Positions 6,844-9,453 of a stretch of 9,453 nucleotides of DNA are shown piece by piece. The notes under the pieces were generated by a model, which ran no database searches, was not told where the DNA came from, and was given only the letters and a program-made list of their open reading frames with translations. This stretch comes from VMCP01 sp964492925 (lineage in GTDB: Bacteria; Bacteroidota; Bacteroidia; NS11-12g; UBA955), in NCBI GenBank assembly GCA_964492925.1, contig CAZBMF010000089.1:1-9453 (forward strand), given 5' to 3'. The first letter of the stretch is position 1; each line of letters begins with the position of its first letter. Made by a program: the position numbers and the translations under genes.

Positions 6844-7470
6844 ATGAAAATCCCGAGTTTATTGGTAATTCTGTCGTTGCCATTATCAATATTTGCACAA
6901 GATAAATCGACAATCAAATTAGAGGAGGGTAAATTTTTTGTTTATCCTGAATTAATGTTATTGGCTTCACAAATAGATGGAGATAATGCTTCTGGATACA
7001 ATAAATTAGGTTTTCAACTTGGAGTAAATACCGGTTTGGGGTTGAGTAACGATAAAACAATTTCATTTCAGCTGGCCTTATCTCAAAGAGGTAGCAGAAG
7101 ATCTTTTAATCCCGATGAGCCTTCTATGAATGCATTTCATATAATTTACAACTCCCTGGATATGGCAGTTTTATATGGTAAAATGCTAAATTCTTTTTAT
7201 CTTCAAGGTGGCTTGAGGGGGACTTATTTGTTGAGTATTTCGGAATCAGAGGGTTATGTTCTAAACATAGCGAATGATTATAAGCAACTAGGATTCATTT
7301 TAGATACCCGTGCGAATTACCCAATTTCAGATCAATTTTGGCTGTCCGCTACATTTCAATACAGTTTAATGTCTTTGTTGAATTCTTCAGTTAGCCAAGT
7401 CAATTATTTACAAGGAGGAGGTGGAGCATTCATGAACGTTTTGGGTGTTGGAATTGTTTGGAAACCTTAA
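6844..7470 (+). CDS. Outer-membrane beta-barrel protein (PorT-like)
   Basis: This 208-residue exported protein has a signal peptide at 1-18 (Lys2, hydrophobic core, cleavage expected after SIFA before QDK). The mature part is short alternating amphipathic strands rich in Gly, aromatic and polar residues, typical of an 8-strand outer-membrane barrel of the Bacteroidota 'outer membrane beta-barrel' (PF13568-like) group. The segment SQIDGDNASGYNKLGFQLGV near residue 40 strongly resembles the first strands of that group. The chain ends VGIVWKP with an aromatic near the C-terminus. Function is unknown; such barrels are often structural or accessory. I chose the ATG at 6844 because it starts the signal peptide. 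An upstream in-frame ATG at 6787 would add 19 residues and overlap the divergent oxidoreductase. It is the first gene of a three-gene operon, followed after 5 bp by a lipoprotein gene. Confidence 0.8.
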   Translation: MKIPSLLVILSLPLSIFAQDKSTIKLEEGKFFVYPELMLLASQIDGDNASGYNKLGFQLGVNTGLGLSNDKTISFQLALSQRGSRRSFNPDEPSMNAFHIIYNSLDMAVLYGKMLNSFYLQGGLRGTYLLSISESEGYVLNIANDYKQLGFILDTRANYPISDQFWLSATFQYSLMSLLNSSVSQVNYLQGGGGAFMNVLGVGIVWKP

Positions 7471-7475
7471 TTGCC

Positions 7476-7937
7476 ATGAAAGTTAACAAATCTATCATTT
7501 TATCGGTCATTGTAGTTTTAATTTTCTGTTCTTGTTCGATGAGCAGAAGTATTAGCCACCAAAAAAAATATACCTTTCAAGATGTCCAAAATGTATTAGA
7601 TGAACAGATAAAACAATGGAATTTTGGCAGCATAGATGGTTTTATGAAGGGATATTGGAATTCTGATTCAATGCTGTTTATTACAGCCAAGGGTCCTAGA
7701 TATGGATTTCAAGCGGTTACAGATTCCTACAAGAAAAATTATCCATCAAAAGAAGCGATGGGGAATTTAAGATTCGAAGTAATTAAAATACAATGGATTG
7801 ACGAATTGGCTGGGATTTCTCAAGTTTTGGGAAAATGGCATGTCGGCGAAAACTCCAAACCCCAATCTGGGTACTTTTCTTTGATATTTAAGCAGATTGG
7901 CGATCAGCCGCGAATTGTTCTCGACCATACTTGGTGA
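7476..7937 (+). CDS. Lipoprotein with DUF4440/SnoaL-like (NTF2-fold) domain
   Basis: This is a 153-residue protein. An N-terminal lipoprotein signal (MKVNKSIILSVIVVLIF) is followed by CSC; Cys20, preceded by Ser, is the best lipidation site, so the protein is probably membrane-anchored. Residues 33-153 match the DUF4440/SnoaL-like pattern: VQNVLDEQIKQWNFGSIDGF, then MKGYWNSDSMLFIT, RYGFQAVTDSYKKNYP, and a final strand ending IVLDHTW. These cone-shaped NTF2-like domains bind small ligands or act as isomerases; in secreted lipoproteins the role is usually unknown. The ATG at 7476 is chosen because it sits 5 bp after the previous stop and starts the signal peptide. An ATG at 7458 would overlap the preceding gene. 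The gene is followed after 2 bp by the glycosyltransferase gene. Confidence 0.8.
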   Translation: MKVNKSIILSVIVVLIFCSCSMSRSISHQKKYTFQDVQNVLDEQIKQWNFGSIDGFMKGYWNSDSMLFITAKGPRYGFQAVTDSYKKNYPSKEAMGNLRFEVIKIQWIDELAGISQVLGKWHVGENSKPQSGYFSLIFKQIGDQPRIVLDHTW

Positions 7938-7939
7938 TC

Positions 7940-9373
7940 ATGGAATATATCAAATCCCTCAATAAAAAAAGATTGCTGCTAATATTGGCGCTGATACAAA
8001 TTGTATCACATTTGCCATATTTGAAACTTCCGGCCGTGGGAAATCACGTTTGGCGTCAATGCAATACTCTTGCAGTTGCCCGGAACTATTATGAGGAAGA
8101 TATGAATATTTTGTATCCTAGAATTGATAAAAGATACAATACAAACGGTATTACAGGTCCTCAATTTACCTCTTATGATTATTCCTTGGCCATTCTTTAT
8201 AAATTGACGGGATTTTCACACTCAAGTCATCGTGTACTCAGTTTGTTCATCGGAATATTGGCCATCTGGGGAATATTTTTCCTTTTAGAATGTTATTTGA
8301 ATTCGCAGTTTTTATCGTTTCTTGGTGCACTTGCCTTAATTGGAATTCCTGAATTTTATTATCATAGTATCAATGCAGTGCCCGATTTATTGGCCTTAGC
8401 GTTCATGATTTGGGGCTGGTTTCTGTACCAAAAATATTTGCAAAAAGCGCATTTCCTGTATGCACTTGGAACGGTGTTTTGTTTGTCTGTAGCAGGAATG
8501 ACAAAAATTATGTATTTAATGCCCGGTTTTGTTTTCTTGGGGGATATTTGGGTGAATAAGAGGTATAAAAGTGGTAAGGTTTGGAAAATAGGGTTTATGG
8601 GTCTGATTATCTTGACATTTGGGTTGCTTTGGTATTATTGGGCCAAAATATTAACATCTATGAATGGAATTTATGAGTTTGTTCACGAAATTCGGTTAAT
8701 ACCGGGAGTTGGGGGCAAAGTTTCAGCCTTGATGGCAAATCTTTTGAGCGATGTGCCTGAAACTTGGGTTGGATATGGATTTTTGGGGATGTTTGTTATA
8801 GGTGCTATCAAAATAGTTCAGCAAAGGAGAAATGATTTAAGGGTAATACTTCTTTTAATTGGTGTGACAGCTTTTTATATGGCCATGCAATATCAATTGC
8901 GGGTTCATGGTTATTATACCTTGTTGTTCGAGCCGTTTGTGATTTTGGTGGGTATTTGGGGTTGGAATCAGCTTGCAGAAAATAAATGGAAATCTTTGCT
9001 GCTGTGGTTATTGATTCTTTCTCCAGTTTGGGGTTGGGCAAGAATGAAACGAAACTGGGAACCCAATAATTGGCGTGTTAGCCATGCCTTAATTGAAAAT
9101 CAGGATAAGGTGAAACAACTCACACAAAATAGCAAAAAATGGATAGTGGGTGTGGATCAATCGGGATGTGTAGACTTTTATTATTTGAATGCTAAAGGAT
9201 TCCCTTGGTATAATTTAGGCGAAAAAGCCGACTTGTTTGAGAAATTTCGCAAGGATGGGGCAGAAGGATTGATTACAAACGATACGTTGCATGCCCAAGA
9301 ATATTTCCGCGAATTAAACTGGAAACCAAAACATATCGGACAAGTTGGAGAATATCATTGGTATGTTTTTTAG
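7940..9373 (+). CDS. GT-C glycosyltransferase, PMT/ArnT-like (GT39-type) membrane protein
   Basis: This 477-residue integral inner-membrane protein has about ten hydrophobic segments (roughly 11-30, 98-118, 123-139, 146-165, 172-200, 216-236, 278-296, 302-316, 325-342, 350-366) and a C-terminal soluble domain of about 110 residues. The first periplasmic loop reads GNHVWRQCNTLAVARNYY (34-51) followed by ILYPRID, a signature of bacterial GT-C enzymes that use lipid-linked sugars. The later RVHGYYTLLFEPF (321-333) fits the family's H-x-YY near a membrane segment. Many relatives have Asp where this protein has Asn42 (WRQxDT), a possible change in a catalytic or metal-binding position. The sugar and acceptor are unknown. 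ATG 7940 is preferred over in-frame GTG 7934 and TTG 7931, which overlap the preceding gene. The stop TAG is formed by the first unit of the tandem repeat that follows. Confidence 0.8.
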   Translation: MEYIKSLNKKRLLLILALIQIVSHLPYLKLPAVGNHVWRQCNTLAVARNYYEEDMNILYPRIDKRYNTNGITGPQFTSYDYSLAILYKLTGFSHSSHRVLSLFIGILAIWGIFFLLECYLNSQFLSFLGALALIGIPEFYYHSINAVPDLLALAFMIWGWFLYQKYLQKAHFLYALGTVFCLSVAGMTKIMYLMPGFVFLGDIWVNKRYKSGKVWKIGFMGLIILTFGLLWYYWAKILTSMNGIYEFVHEIRLIPGVGGKVSALMANLLSDVPETWVGYGFLGMFVIGAIKIVQQRRNDLRVILLLIGVTAFYMAMQYQLRVHGYYTLLFEPFVILVGIWGWNQLAENKWKSLLLWLLILSPVWGWARMKRNWEPNNWRVSHALIENQDKVKQLTQNSKKWIVGVDQSGCVDFYYLNAKGFPWYNLGEKADLFEKFRKDGAEGLITNDTLHAQEYFRELNWKPKHIGQVGEYHWYVF

Positions 9374-9453
9374 GCCTGCGGCTTTTTAGGCCTGCGGCCG
9401 TTTACGCCTGCGGCGGTTGACGCCTGTGGCTGTTTACGCCTGCGGCGGTTTAC
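9367..9453. repeat. GC-rich 16-bp tandem repeat array (continues beyond window)
   Basis: Five full 16-bp units (9367-9382, 9383-9398, 9399-9414, 9415-9430, 9431-9446) and a 7-bp partial fit the pattern NNTTTA(C/G)GCCTGCGGC. The first two units are identical; later ones vary mainly in the first two bases and the C/G before GCC, and unit 4 reads TGT in the core and TTGA in the spacer. From 9373 on, about 65% of bases are G or C by hand count, against an AT-rich background. Each unit can fold as GCC-TGC-GGC, usually with an extra outer pair. The T-rich spacer after each hairpin makes the array look partly like a string of tiny terminators, but the 3-4-bp stems are short. The array starts in the last sense codon of the glycosyltransferase and provides its stop. 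Confidence 0.9.

Noticed and set aside
9367..9453. CRISPR array
   Set aside because: The repeat unit is only 16 bp and directly contiguous, with no unique spacers of 25-40 bp and no cas genes.

Overview
The window is AT-rich and looks like a chromosomal housekeeping stretch from a member of the Bacteroidota, probably a Flavobacteriales-type organism. The reasons are the roughly 460-residue flavobacterial-type arginine decarboxylase, start codons without clear Shine-Dalgarno sequences, several TAnnTTTG boxes (the Bacteroidota -7 promoter element), and a small outer-membrane beta-barrel protein of the PorT-like type. Nothing in the window identifies the genus.

Left part (1-2540): a PLP-dependent arginine decarboxylase leaves the window on the minus strand. 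It is divergent from a complete LDH-type malate dehydrogenase. The 173-bp gap between them holds an 18-bp perfect palindrome flanked by 11-bp direct repeats, and a -7 box just before mdh. Mdh ends in a symmetrical, U-tract-flanked hairpin shared with the convergent photolyase gene, whose stop codon lies inside the hairpin.

Centre (2533-5727): this is a likely light-response module. A class I DNA photolyase and a TIGR01777-family SDR 'epimerase' overlap by 11 bp as a minus-strand operon. Diverging from them, with almost no gap, is a MerR-type regulator with a C-terminal cobalamin-binding domain (CarH/LitR architecture). The natural hypothesis is that the B12-binding regulator controls the photolyase and SDR pair in response to light. 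The residue matching the upper axial His of Thermus CarH is Leu, so the light chemistry, if any, may differ.

Right part (5728-9453): a minus-strand FAD-dependent oxidoreductase of the DAO superfamily (ThiO/MnmC-C-like) abuts the regulator stop-to-stop. Diverging from it is a tight three-gene plus-strand operon: an outer-membrane beta-barrel protein, a lipoprotein with a DUF4440/SnoaL-like fold, and a multi-pass GT-C glycosyltransferase of the PMT/ArnT type. All three are envelope proteins.

The window ends in a GC-rich 16-bp tandem repeat array that begins exactly at, and supplies, the stop codon of the glycosyltransferase. Each unit can form a small hairpin around GCC-TGC-GGC. The flanking bases vary in a way that mostly keeps a fourth base pair. 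This array is the most unusual element here. It continues beyond the window edge.
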